Below, one piece after another: positions 27,373 through 36,177 of a stretch of 64,000 bases of DNA. The DNA comes from Parvimonas sp015257355 (GTDB lineage: Bacteria; Bacillota; Clostridia; Tissierellales; Peptoniphilaceae): NCBI RefSeq assembly GCF_050262165.1, contig NZ_CP189844.1, one strand, 5' to 3'. Position 1 is the first letter of the stretch, and every line of letters begins with the position of its first letter. Under the pieces are notes generated by a model that had not been told where the DNA came from, ran no database searches, and saw only the letters and a program-made list of their open reading frames with translations. A program made the position numbers and the translations under genes.

Positions 27373-28650
27373 ATGGACTATGAAACTGCAATGATAAAAC
27401 TTAGAGGAGAAGTTTGCAGTGGAGTTAAATTAGGTTTACAAAATATAAAAATTCTTATGGAAAAATTAGGAAATCCACAAGATAAATTAAAAGTTATTCA
27501 TATTGCAGGAACCAATGGAAAGGGTTCCTGCACTTCTTTTGTAAACTCTGTTTTAGTTTCACAAGGATATAAAGTTGGTATGTTTACTTCTCCATCTATA
27601 TATAACTTTGAAGAAAGAATTAGAATTAATAATAAGAATATACCAGAAGATAAATTAATAGAATTAATGAATGAAGTAAGAAATGTTGCAAATACACTTG
27701 AAGTATTTCCAGCTGATTTCGAACTTATAACGGCAGTATCTCTATTGTACTTTTACCGTGAAAAGTGTGATTTTGCAATTATGGAAGTAGGTCTTGGTGG
27801 AAGACTTGATGCTACAAATGTAATAGAGAGACCTCTAATAACTATGATTACTTCAATAAGCTTTGATCATCAACAATTTTTAGGAAATACAATTTCTGAA
27901 ATTGCGCTTGAAAAAGCTGGTATAATTAAAAAAGGAATTCCACTAATATTATATGCTCAAAGTAATGAAATTATGGAAACAATTATTAAAGTTGCAAAAG
28001 AAAAAAATTCAAAAGTGATAGTGAATGATTTATCAAAAATAGATATTTTAGAAAATAAAAAATCTGGACAAGTTATTAACTATAAGAATTTTAAAAATTT
28101 AAAAATTAATTTATTAGGTTCTCATCAGGTTAATAATGCAACTATTTCTTTAGAATTACTTATTGAACTTAGAAACATGGGATTTGATATATCTGATGAA
28201 AGTATATATAAAGGATTTTCTACAGTTAGTTGGCCATGTAGATTTGAATTAGTTTCAAAAAAACCTGATTTTATATTAGATGGAGCGCACAATATTGATG
28301 GAGTTGAAAAGTTTATATCTAATATGAATTTTTATTATAAAAACACAAAAAAAATAGCAATTTTTGGTGTTTTAGAAGATAAAGATTACAATGAGATGCT
28401 TGAAAAAATAATTCCTTGTTTTGATGTGTTTTTAACTGTTAGACCAGATTCGGATAGAGCCATGAATGCTTCTGATCTAAGAGAAAAAATAAGATGCTTA
28501 ACTGATAAAGAAGTATATAGCTTTGAAGATTATCAAGAAGCTATAGATAAATCTTTTAGTATTTCTAACAAAGATGATGTTATCTCTGCATTTGGCTCAT
28601 TATATTTTGTAGGAGAAGTTCGTAAACTACTAGGAGTTAGTGATTATTAA
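27373..28650 (+). CDS. folC: Folylpolyglutamate synthase
   Basis: 425 residues. Adds glutamates to folates (and possibly dihydropteroate). Mur-ligase fold: P-loop HIAGTNGKGSC (about 43-53), SPSIYNFEERIRIN, EVGLGGRLDATNV, SFDHQQFLGNTISEIALEKAGIIK, and DGAHNIDG at the C-terminal domain start. It begins one base after the folD stop and overlaps the next gene by one base. Confidence 0.95.
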   Translation: MDYETAMIKLRGEVCSGVKLGLQNIKILMEKLGNPQDKLKVIHIAGTNGKGSCTSFVNSVLVSQGYKVGMFTSPSIYNFEERIRINNKNIPEDKLIELMNEVRNVANTLEVFPADFELITAVSLLYFYREKCDFAIMEVGLGGRLDATNVIERPLITMITSISFDHQQFLGNTISEIALEKAGIIKKGIPLILYAQSNEIMETIIKVAKEKNSKVIVNDLSKIDILENKKSGQVINYKNFKNLKINLLGSHQVNNATISLELLIELRNMGFDISDESIYKGFSTVSWPCRFELVSKKPDFILDGAHNIDGVEKFISNMNFYYKNTKKIAIFGVLEDKDYNEMLEKIIPCFDVFLTVRPDSDRAMNASDLREKIRCLTDKEVYSFEDYQEAIDKSFSISNKDDVISAFGSLYFVGEVRKLLGVSDY

Positions 28651-29192
28651 TGGACAAAAAGATTTTAAGAAAAGATATATTAGAAAAATTAAAAACAATT
28701 AATAGTAAAGAACGATTATCATTTGAAAAAGCTATATATAATAAACTATTTGAAAATGAAAATTTTAAAAAAGCAAAATGTATAGCTCTTACTATTCCTT
28801 TTGGTACAGAAATAAATACTTATCCAATAATTGAAAAATTATTGAATGAAGGTAAGACTGTTTGTTCTCCAATATGCGAAAAAGAAAGTAGGAATATGAT
28901 TTTTTATAAAATCAATTCTTTAGATGAACTAGTTGAAGGTTATTATGGAATAAAAACACCTCCAGAAAAAAAAGAAAATATCGTTGAAAAAGATATGATT
29001 GATTTAATATTAGTTCCAGGTGTTGGATTTGACAAAGATAATTATAGGATTGGTTTTGGTGGAGGATATTATGATAGGTATTTAAAAGACTATAAAGGTT
29101 ATACAATATCCCTTGCATTTAAAGATCAAATTATTGATAAAGTTCCTATAAATGAATTTGATTTACCTGTTAATTTAGTAATTACAAATTAA
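28650..29192 (+). CDS. 5-formyltetrahydrofolate cyclo-ligase
   Basis: 180 residues of the MTHFS/YgfA family, which salvages 5-formyl-THF to methenyl-THF using ATP. Signatures are EINTYPIIEKLLNEGKTV, the PVPGVGFD-type VPGVGFDKDNYRIGFGGGYYDRYL and VPINEFDLPVN. The ATG overlaps the folC stop (TAATG), so translation is coupled. Last gene of the one-carbon operon. Confidence 0.93.
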   Translation: MDKKILRKDILEKLKTINSKERLSFEKAIYNKLFENENFKKAKCIALTIPFGTEINTYPIIEKLLNEGKTVCSPICEKESRNMIFYKINSLDELVEGYYGIKTPPEKKENIVEKDMIDLILVPGVGFDKDNYRIGFGGGYYDRYLKDYKGYTISLAFKDQIIDKVPINEFDLPVNLVITN

Positions 29193-29204
29193 TATATTTA
29201 TTTT

Positions 29205-29236
29205 AAAAATAGTTTTATCAAAAAACTATTTTTTTC
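29205..29236 (+). terminator. One-carbon operon terminator
   Basis: AAAAATAGTTTT, short loop, AAAAACTATTTTTTT. Confidence 0.8.
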
Positions 29237-29265
29237 TTGCAAAAATCTCAAAAATAGTATATTAT
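29237..29265 (+). promoter_or_regulatory. degV promoter
   Basis: TTGCAA (29237-29242), 17 nt, TATTAT (29260-29265). Confidence 0.5.
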
Positions 29266-29298
29266 ATAGACTAGGTATATTTTAAAATGGAGGTAGAA

Positions 29299-30183
29299 AT
29301 GATAAAATTATTTTCAGATATGGGAGCAGATATCCCAGTAGAAATTGCCAAAAAATATAAAATTCATATATTTAATATGAGTGTTACAGATGGAGAAAAT
29401 GAATATATTTTAAATAAAGACATAGATAAGTATAAATTATTTGATAATATGGCCAAAGGGGTTAACTACAAAACTTCTCAGGTTTCTTATAAAGATTTTT
29501 ATGATGCTTTTAAAGAAGAACTTTTAGCTAATAATGAAATTATTTATATTTCACTATCTTCTGGACTTTCTGGAACTTATAATACTGCAAATATGGTAAA
29601 AAATGATTTACTTGAAGAATTTCCTGATTCAAAAATCCATATAGTAGATAGTTTAGGTGCAAGTTTTGGATATGGTATTTTGGCTGTAAAAGTTGCACAA
29701 ATGATAGATAATAATGAATCGGTAGAAGATATTTTAAAATATACAGAATTTTTTAAAAAACATATAAATTATATATTTACTTTAGATGATTTAACTTATT
29801 TATATAGAGGAGGAAGATTAAATAAAGCTAAATTTATTTTAGGTAATTTATTAAACATTTGTCCAATATTAGATATTTCTAAAGATGAAGGAAAACTTAA
29901 CTTTTTCGATAAAGTTAGAGGAAATAAAGCTTTTAAAAAGAAATTTTTAGATATTATAAAAAGTAGATCAAGTGTATTGGATAAACAAACTATACTAATT
30001 CTTCATGGAGATTGCGAAGAAAAAGCTAATGAAATAAAAGAATTATTGAAAACTGAATTTAATAATGACAATATAATAATTAGTGGAGTAGATGCTGTTA
30101 TAGGTTGTCATACTGGTCCAACTGTTCTAGCAATAGTATATTTGGATGAGTTGTACGGTAAATATGATATATTTGAAATTTAA
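29299..30183 (+). CDS. DegV family fatty-acid-binding protein
   Basis: 294 residues. FSDMGADIPVEIAKKY at the start, TSQVSYKDFYDAFKE, SLSSGLSGTYNTA and LDDLTYLYRGGRLNKAK are the DegV hallmarks; such proteins bind fatty acids and some (FakB) present them to the kinase FakA for phospholipid synthesis. No FakA is in the window, so that role is unproven. ATG 29299 is preferred over 29287 because the GGAGGT site (29289-29294) overlaps the latter. Confidence 0.88.
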   Translation: MIKLFSDMGADIPVEIAKKYKIHIFNMSVTDGENEYILNKDIDKYKLFDNMAKGVNYKTSQVSYKDFYDAFKEELLANNEIIYISLSSGLSGTYNTANMVKNDLLEEFPDSKIHIVDSLGASFGYGILAVKVAQMIDNNESVEDILKYTEFFKKHINYIFTLDDLTYLYRGGRLNKAKFILGNLLNICPILDISKDEGKLNFFDKVRGNKAFKKKFLDIIKSRSSVLDKQTILILHGDCEEKANEIKELLKTEFNNDNIIISGVDAVIGCHTGPTVLAIVYLDELYGKYDIFEI

Positions 30184-30206
30184 GGGTTAGTAATAACCCT
30201 TTAATT
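30182..30206 (+). terminator. degV terminator
   Basis: AAGGGTTA-GTAA-TAACCCTT then TTAATTATTTT; the degV stop codon is inside the 5' arm. Confidence 0.6.
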
Positions 30207-30216
30207 ATTTTCGGAG

Positions 30217-30783
30217 ATGATTATAATTAAACATATTTATGAATTTTTAATTATTTTAATTTTTTTGTTTATTGGAACTGTTTTGGAAATATTTTTAAAG
30301 TCTCCAATTCCAGCTACAATTTTATCAATGTTATTTCTAGTTGCATTATTATATTTTAAAATAATTGATTTAATTGCATTAAAGAGCTATTTGAGTCAAG
30401 ATGTTAAGTTGCTTGGATATGGACCAATGATAGGAATTTCAACAGAATCCATAGAAACTAGAACATTTACAAGATATGAACTTAAAGAAATAAAAAAAGT
30501 GCTAAAATATATAAGAGATTATTATATTGGGAAAATTGGAAAAGAAACTTTAAAGGATTATCTATCATCATTTGCAAGATATATAGTTTTATTTCTACTA
30601 GGAAGACTTGATATAATTGATAGACAAAATACAGGAGTTATGTTAAGGTGGATTTCTGATGGTATTGATTTAATAGATAAAGCTTTAGATACTAGACGTT
30701 CAAGAGTTACTATGAAATTTATGAGACTGACTTGGAAAACAACTGGATTTAGTGTGATTACAGGAGGAATTATTTTACGATAA
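30217..30783 (+). CDS. Uncharacterised membrane protein
   Basis: About 188 residues; I do not recognise a family. Two membrane helices open the protein (FLIILIFLFIGTVLEIFL, ILSMLFLVALLYFKI); the short PIPATILSM stretch resembles CidA/LrgA, but the rest does not. The remainder is charged (TRYELKEIKKVLKYIRDYYIG) with a third hydrophobic segment near IVLFLLGRLDII. The first ATG (30217) abuts GGAG with no spacer. An in-frame ATT at 30226 (followed by AAA CAT) sits at the ideal distance, so the true start may be non-canonical or mutated. Confidence 0.6.
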   Translation: MIIIKHIYEFLIILIFLFIGTVLEIFLKSPIPATILSMLFLVALLYFKIIDLIALKSYLSQDVKLLGYGPMIGISTESIETRTFTRYELKEIKKVLKYIRDYYIGKIGKETLKDYLSSFARYIVLFLLGRLDIIDRQNTGVMLRWISDGIDLIDKALDTRRSRVTMKFMRLTWKTTGFSVITGGIILR

Positions 30784-30824
30784 TTAGAATTTATTAAATT
30801 ACTGTAAGAATAGGGGATGTTTGT

Positions 30825-31082
30825 ATGTCGAGTAATGTTTGTTTTACTTTTACTAGTATTATATTATTAGGTAGTGTATTTTCTTTATTTAGTTTATTAG
30901 ATGATTGTATTATTTTAAAAAGATTAAAAAAAGATGATACAATTTCAAAAGAAGAAAATAAATATTTAAAAAGATTACTAGTGAAAAATATACTAGTAAT
31001 TTTAAACATATTGTTTATTGACTTTTTTCTAATAAGCTTTCTTGATTATATTGTGAAATTAGAGTTTCTAAATAAGTTTTAA
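30825..31082 (+). CDS. Small two-helix membrane protein
   Basis: 85 residues with helices at about 7-28 and 53-72, separated by a charged loop KRLKKDDTISKEENKYLKR. GGGGATG precedes the ATG at a usable distance. No family recognised. It lies between the previous membrane gene and a converging tmcAL, 41 bp after the former, so the two may be co-transcribed. Confidence 0.5.
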   Translation: MSSNVCFTFTSIILLGSVFSLFSLLDDCIILKRLKKDDTISKEENKYLKRLLVKNILVILNILFIDFFLISFLDYIVKLEFLNKF

Positions 31083-31150
31083 TTAACAGTAGTATAGTAA
31101 AAAGATAATTTTTGTGTTGATAGTTAGAAAATTTAATATTATGTAAATTT

Positions 31151-31185
31151 AAAATAACTACCGAAAATACGGTAGTTATTTTTGT
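31151..31185. terminator. Bidirectional terminator
   Basis: AAATAACTACCG / CGGTAGTTATTT with a short AAAATA loop and A/T tracts on both sides. The repaired tmcAL stop codon (31178-31176) lies in its stem. Confidence 0.75.
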
Positions 31186-32388
31186 AAAAAAGATATAAAC
31201 TCAGTTTTATTTTTGTCATTAGTGAAAAGCTTATAAAATTTTCTAGATTTTTGTTCAATTTCAAATTTGTTTTTTTGAAAATCCGATAGATTTTGTGTGC
31301 TTTTATTTGTTGTTATAATTTCTAGATTGGTTTTATTTTTTATTTCTTTTAGCAGTTCTTGTCCTTTTTTATTAAAGCCTAGAACTGTTATATATTCAAT
31401 ATCTTTTGAATAAATTTCTTTTATTTCTTTATTAATATTTAATAGATAATTATAAATAAATCTTTTTATTCTAACTTTTTTTATATCTTTTACTCTGGAT
31501 TTTTTCTGCTAATTCTTCTATAGAGTTTACTGAATATATATTTTTTTTAATTAAATTTAAAATTCCATTTTCATAATTTACAATATTTTCAGGCTTTATT
31601 TGATTTAATATAATATTGTATTTTAATATTTCTAAAACCATCTTTTCGTTTGGTAAGATCTTATTCTTTAGAGAATTATTTAACTCAATAAAAGTATTTT
31701 TATCTATAAATTTTTCGGTTTTTTCTATATTATTTTCATAAATTGCTTTTCTTATTGCAGAAGCGCTTAGTTGCTCATTTGAACTATAGTTATCATCATT
31801 ATAATTTTTTCCTTTTCTTTTTATTGGAAAAGGTGTGATTAGAGAGTTTGATAATATTAAGTTTTTAATATATTCTATTGAAAGAATATTATTTGAAATA
31901 AAAAAGTCGTCTTGTAGTTCTAAAATTTTATATTTACTATTGATTTCTAAACAAGCATTTTTATATGCAACAGCATAGCTATTTCCTAATTTCATTTCAT
32001 AATTTAAAATTTCTTCAATTTTATCTCTGTATTGAAGTTGAAAGTTTGCAATCTTGATGATATCTTCTTTTTTATCACATTCGAAACCAAAACAAAGATA
32101 GTCAACTATATTTAATTTGTTTAAGATTGAAATTCCACCTTTTGCAAAATTTTCTGCACTTTGTAAACTGTAAAAAAATGGAAGTTCTATTACAAGGTCA
32201 ATTCCATTATTTATTGCAATTTTAGCTCTTGTATATTTATCTAATATAGCACATTCTCCACGTTGAACAAAATCGCCACTCATTATTGCTATTACAGAGG
32301 TATCTATCTCATTTTTTAGGGTATCTATTTGATACTTATGTCCTAAATGGAATGGATTATATTCTGATATTATTCCAGAAACTTTCAT
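31176..32388 (-). pseudogene. tmcAL: tRNA(Met) cytidine acetate ligase (TmcAL), frameshifted
   Basis: Catalyses ac4C34 formation on elongator tRNA-Met using acetate and ATP. N-terminal nucleotidyl-transferase motif GIISEYNPFHLGH is intact, as are MSGDFVQRGE and the STRAxAIR-like SASAIRKAIY. The open frame stops after KRYKKS. Removing one A from the A7 run (plus-strand T 31476-31482) continues it as KKVRIKRFIYNYLLN to a TAA at 31178-31176, giving 403 residues, the normal length. AGGAG precedes the ATG. Otherwise no decay. Confidence 0.85.
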
Positions 32389-32525
32389 ACTATCTCCTTT
32401 TGTTTATAAAATCAGTATTATTTTAAATAATCTCTTTATATTAATTATACCATATAATAAAATTAAATATAAAACTAATTTAACTAAATTATCAGAAATT
32501 TATCAATTTTATATACTGGTAATTA

Positions 32526-32554
32526 TTGACTAAATATTAAAAAAAATATATAAT
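32526..32554 (+). promoter_or_regulatory. Promoter of the macro-like gene
   Basis: TTGACT (32526-32531), 17 nt, TATAAT (32549-32554), 38 bp before the ATG at 32593. Confidence 0.75.
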
Positions 32555-32592
32555 AGTTATACTATTTTAATATATACTTTTGGAGGTTTATT

Positions 32593-33024
32593 ATGGATAT
32601 TAGAGTAGTTAGTGAAAGCATATTCGATATTGAATCTGATTGTATTGTATATTTTGTTGATAATGCTTTTTCAAACGATGATACAATGGAGATTATTTCT
32701 AAAGCTGGTAATAGACTACTTGATGTTTTTAGTAAATTAAGTTCTTTAGCGACAGGGGAATATAAGATTATTCCTGCATTTAATCTAAAAACAATTTATA
32801 CTATTATAAGCTCGATTCCTCAAAAAATAGAAACTTCAGAAGATGAAAAATTTTTAGAAGAAATTTTTGAAGATATTTTTTCTGGAATAAAAAAACGTGA
32901 GTTTAATACAGTTGCTGTTGATATAACACGACTTTCAAATAGTTATAGTTTTAAACATAGTGAAATTTTCAAAAAATTTTTAAGAAATATTGATGATGAT
33001 ATTGTAGTTTTTATGTGCAAATAG
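32593..33024 (+). CDS. Macro-domain-like protein
   Basis: 143 residues. Weak but ordered resemblance to the macro (ADP-ribose-binding) fold: DIESDCIVYFVDNAF in the place of the DAIVNAAN motif, ISKAGNRLLDVF, ATGEYKIIPAFNL like the GxxxxTxxxxL strand, then IYTIISSIPQ. The Asn-rich ADP-ribose loop and the glycine-rich loop are not conserved, so ligand binding is doubtful. Family assignment is tentative. It may be co-transcribed with the following gene (63-bp gap). Confidence 0.5.
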   Translation: MDIRVVSESIFDIESDCIVYFVDNAFSNDDTMEIISKAGNRLLDVFSKLSSLATGEYKIIPAFNLKTIYTIISSIPQKIETSEDEKFLEEIFEDIFSGIKKREFNTVAVDITRLSNSYSFKHSEIFKKFLRNIDDDIVVFMCK

Positions 33025-33087
33025 ATTAAAAACTATATTTTTATGTTTTAATTTAAAAATAGATTAGAAAAAGGGGGGGAGAAAATT

Positions 33088-33816
33088 ATGAATGCTTTAT
33101 TAGATAAAGACACAAGAATAGCTTTGGAATACAATTTTTTATATTTAAAAGATTCCGTAGCATTTGATATTTTTATTTCCTCACTTTCAATTGAACAACG
33201 TGGCTTTAATGTTAGGTTTAGACAAGCAATTTTTAATAAAATTTCAAAAAGTATAGATGTATTCTACAAAAATAGATCTGATAAGGAATATATAAAAAGC
33301 GCTGTTCAAAAACTAGTTTATGATGATATTAATAGATTAGAAATAGTTTTAGCAGTTGATTCTTATATCTATGGTAAAAAATCAAATGTTTTTGCTAATG
33401 AAGTTGAAAACTATTTTCTACTTAATTATCCAAATTTAAAGATTAGCAAAAAGCAAAAATTAATTGTTAGAAAATTATCTTCAAAAGACTATAGATTTAG
33501 AAATAGAGTTATAAATAATGTTATAGACTACTATAATCTTAACAAAAAGTTTGAAGAAAAAGCTAATGAATTTTTTGAAAATGTAATAAAAGAATATATT
33601 TTTAATCTTAATAATTATATTGTAAAACAATTGAAATTAGAGTTTAAAGGTAATAATTATTATGTTTTACAAAAGGAAAAATTTTTGACAAAGAATGATT
33701 TAGAGAATCTTTATAATCATATATATAAAGTTTTTATGGAACATTTACATAAAACTTCAAGAATATTTATATGGTATGGACTTAATGATAAAGTAACAAG
33801 TAGATATAAAAACTAA
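33088..33816 (+). CDS. Hypothetical helical protein
   Basis: 242 residues, unrecognised. Mostly helical and rich in Lys, Asn, Phe and Tyr, no signal peptide or membrane segment. A strong GGGGGG-type site (AAAAGGGGGGGAG region ending 33082) precedes the ATG. It lies between the macro-like gene and a terminator; no functional clue beyond that. Confidence 0.6.
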   Translation: MNALLDKDTRIALEYNFLYLKDSVAFDIFISSLSIEQRGFNVRFRQAIFNKISKSIDVFYKNRSDKEYIKSAVQKLVYDDINRLEIVLAVDSYIYGKKSNVFANEVENYFLLNYPNLKISKKQKLIVRKLSSKDYRFRNRVINNVIDYYNLNKKFEEKANEFFENVIKEYIFNLNNYIVKQLKLEFKGNNYYVLQKEKFLTKNDLENLYNHIYKVFMEHLHKTSRIFIWYGLNDKVTSRYKN

Positions 33817-33817
33817 A

Positions 33818-33846
33818 GTCAAAAACTTATGTTTTTGACGTTTTTT
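33818..33846 (+). terminator. Terminator
   Basis: GTCAAAAAC-TTAT-GTTTTTGAC followed by GTTTTTTA. Confidence 0.85.
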
Positions 33847-33862
33847 ATGATAGGAGATGTTT

Positions 33863-35368
33863 ATGGGTTATACAGCTTTTTTACTTATGATTATTAATAT
33901 TTTATCTAAAATATTTGGCTTTTTTAGAGAAATATTACTATCATATTTTTATGGAACAGGTGAGATTGCAACAGCGTTTCAAATTTCACTTTTAGTTCCG
34001 TATACAATTTTAGGTTTTGTAATGTCAGGTATTTCAATTAATTTTATACCTACATACACAACTATAGAAAGAAATAAAGGTAGAACAGAATCTGAAAAAT
34101 TTACAAGTAATATTATTAATATAATTTTTTTAATATCAATTTTTGCAACTATTTTAGCATATATTTTTGCTAGACAAATAGTATTTATTTTTGCAATGGG
34201 TTATTCAGGTGAAATTTTTGAATTATCTGTACAATTTACAAGAATTACGATTCTTGGAATGTTTGCTCAACTTTTAAATTCAATTTTTAAGGGTTACTTG
34301 AATATAAAAGGAAATTTTATTATTCCAGGGTCTACAGGATTTTTATATAATATAATAATTATTATATTTTTAATAATTAGTTATAAAATTAATCCTATTT
34401 TAGCTCCAATTGGAGTTACTGTTGCAACAATTTTTCAGTATATTCCATATATATGGGCAATTAAAGATACTGGTTATAAACATAAATTTTTTGTTGATTA
34501 CAAAGATGAAAATATAAAGAAACTTTTGATTTTGGCACTTCCTATAATTTTTGGAGTTGCTGTAAATCAAATTAATCAACTAATAGATAAAAATTTAGCA
34601 TCATTCATTTCTGTTAGAGGAATTTCAGTTTTATCATATTCAGTTAAACTAAATGAATTTGTTTGGGGAATTTTGGTGGTATCTATAGTAACTTCTATTT
34701 TTCCAACTCTTAGCAAATTAGCTATAGAATCAAAACAAAAGTTTAAAGTTCAGATTGCAAAAACTCTTTCAACAATTATATACTTAGTAACACCTGCGTG
34801 TGTTGGTATATTAATTTTTTCTAAAGAAATAGTAACGTTAATATTTAAAAGAGGAAAGTTTGATGAAAATGATGTTATTTTAGTTTCTGGCGTTTTATTT
34901 TATTATGGTTTAGGACTTATAGGTTTAGGAATAAGAGATGTACTTTCAAATTCATTTTATGCACTTAAAATGACAAGAATCCCTCTTATAAATTCTATTG
35001 AAATGGTAATTTTAAATGTAGTTACATCTATAATACTATCTAGATTTATGGGACTAAATGGACTTGCATTGGGATCAAGTATTGCAACTATTTTTGGTGC
35101 TATTAATTTATATATAAAACTTGAAAAACAAATTGGTAAGATAAAAACTAAAGGTATTATTAATAATGGTAAAAAAGTAATTATATCAGCTTTTGCTATG
35201 GCACTTGTTTCAAAATTGTGTTTTACAATATTAAATTTAAAATTATCTACTAATTTAAGTTTTTTAATAGCTCTCATTTTAGCTGGAATAACTTATGCGG
35301 TTGTTTCTGTTTTACTTAGAACAAGACAAGCTATAGATATTTTAAAAGTGATTTTAAAGAAATTTTAA
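33863..35368 (+). CDS. murJ: Lipid II flippase MurJ
   Basis: 501 residues, about 14 membrane helices, MviN/MurJ family of the MOP superfamily that flips lipid II across the membrane for peptidoglycan assembly. FGFFREILLSYFYGTGEIATAFQIS is split here as motifs FGFFREILLSYFYG and TAFQIS; later GMFAQLLNSIFKGYLNIKG, NQLIDKNLASF and FKRGKFDENDV are typical. ATG 33863 is used because GGAG (33853-33856) touches the upstream ATG 33857. Confidence 0.92.
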   Translation: MGYTAFLLMIINILSKIFGFFREILLSYFYGTGEIATAFQISLLVPYTILGFVMSGISINFIPTYTTIERNKGRTESEKFTSNIINIIFLISIFATILAYIFARQIVFIFAMGYSGEIFELSVQFTRITILGMFAQLLNSIFKGYLNIKGNFIIPGSTGFLYNIIIIIFLIISYKINPILAPIGVTVATIFQYIPYIWAIKDTGYKHKFFVDYKDENIKKLLILALPIIFGVAVNQINQLIDKNLASFISVRGISVLSYSVKLNEFVWGILVVSIVTSIFPTLSKLAIESKQKFKVQIAKTLSTIIYLVTPACVGILIFSKEIVTLIFKRGKFDENDVILVSGVLFYYGLGLIGLGIRDVLSNSFYALKMTRIPLINSIEMVILNVVTSIILSRFMGLNGLALGSSIATIFGAINLYIKLEKQIGKIKTKGIINNGKKVIISAFAMALVSKLCFTILNLKLSTNLSFLIALILAGITYAVVSVLLRTRQAIDILKVILKKF

Positions 35369-35396
35369 TTATATGTAATATTAGAAAGGAGAAAAA

Positions 35397-35885
35397 ATGA
35401 AAAAAGGAAATATTTTATTTGGTACTATAGGTGCAATCATAGGTAGTTTTGCTGGTGTAGCCCTATATGTAGGTGTTGCTTTATTAAAAGTATTTAGTTC
35501 TTGGTCAGGGGCTATTTCTTTGTATTGTGCAATTTTTATGTATACTTTATTTTCAAGAAAATTATCAAAACTTGGAGTTGTAATATCAATTATAGTGTCG
35601 TGTGCATCTATGTTTTTAGCTGAAGTAATAACAACTTGTATTTTTATTGCTAATAGATACCATATACCATTTTTTGAAGTATTTAAGAACTTTTTAAAGG
35701 TATATCCAAAATTAACAAATAAGGGCTTATTTTGGCTATATCCAATATTAGCTTGTGTATTTGTAATTATAGGAGGTTATGGTTACTTAGTTAATAAAAA
35801 TAAAAATGACGTTGAATTCTTTGATGATGATTATATTGATGATGAAGAATACGATGACGACGAAGATGACGAAGATGAAGAATAA
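35397..35885 (+). CDS. Four-helix membrane protein with acidic tail
   Basis: 162 residues. Four predicted membrane helices (first at about 6-28), then a 30-residue Asp/Glu tail ending DDDEDDEDEE. AAAGGAG precedes the ATG. No family recognised with confidence; its place 28 bp after murJ suggests one transcript but not a function. Confidence 0.65.
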   Translation: MKKGNILFGTIGAIIGSFAGVALYVGVALLKVFSSWSGAISLYCAIFMYTLFSRKLSKLGVVISIIVSCASMFLAEVITTCIFIANRYHIPFFEVFKNFLKVYPKLTNKGLFWLYPILACVFVIIGGYGYLVNKNKNDVEFFDDDYIDDEEYDDDEDDEDEE

Positions 35886-35906
35886 AATTTTCTTTTAATA
35901 AAATTA

Positions 35907-35936
35907 TAAAAGAGCAATATATTGCTCTTTTTTTTA
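35907..35936 (+). terminator. Terminator after the murJ unit
   Basis: AAAGAGCAAT / ATTGCTCTTT plus a T-run of eight or more. Confidence 0.85.
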
Positions 35937-35943
35937 TACTTAG

Positions 35944-35972
35944 TTGACTTTTTTACTATTTATTGTTATAAT
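35944..35972 (+). promoter_or_regulatory. aspS promoter
   Basis: TTGACT (35944-35949), 17 nt, TATAAT (35967-35972). Confidence 0.75.
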
Positions 35973-35978
35973 AATCAA

Positions 35979-36160
35979 TAATTGAATAAAATGCTTTGAA
36001 GGAAAGAAATTTGGTTGAAATTTTAAGAGAAGTAATGTTTGGTGTGATTTACTAATGGATATTAAATGGGACAATCTGGAGCTAATATTTTAAAGAGAGA
36101 TACCTATAATTAGGGTGGTACCGCGGATTAATTTCGTCCCTGCATTTTGCAGGGACTTTT
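35979..36160 (+). promoter_or_regulatory. T-box leader of aspS
   Basis: The T-box core AGGGTGGTACCGCGG is at 36112-36126, preceded by AAAGAGAGATACCTATAATT and a Stem I with an AGTAA...TTACT distal hairpin containing GGTG. GGGACAATC at about 36068-36076 offers a GAC-A (Asp) specifier, which fits the gene downstream, although Stem I looks short and I have not folded it rigorously. Terminator: GTCCCTGC-ATTTT-GCAGGGAC and a T-run (36136-36165). Uncharged tRNA-Asp would favour the antiterminator. Confidence 0.85.
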
Positions 36161-36177
36161 TTTATAAGGAGGATAAT

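Noticed and set aside
30217..30360. Assignment of the membrane protein at 30.2 kb to CidA/LrgA
   Set aside because: Only a short PIPATILSM segment is similar; the remaining 140 residues do not follow that family.
36115..36177. N-terminal extension of aspS starting at 36115
   Set aside because: It lies inside the T-box antiterminator/terminator; the ATG at 36178 has the ribosome site and matches AspRS N-termini.
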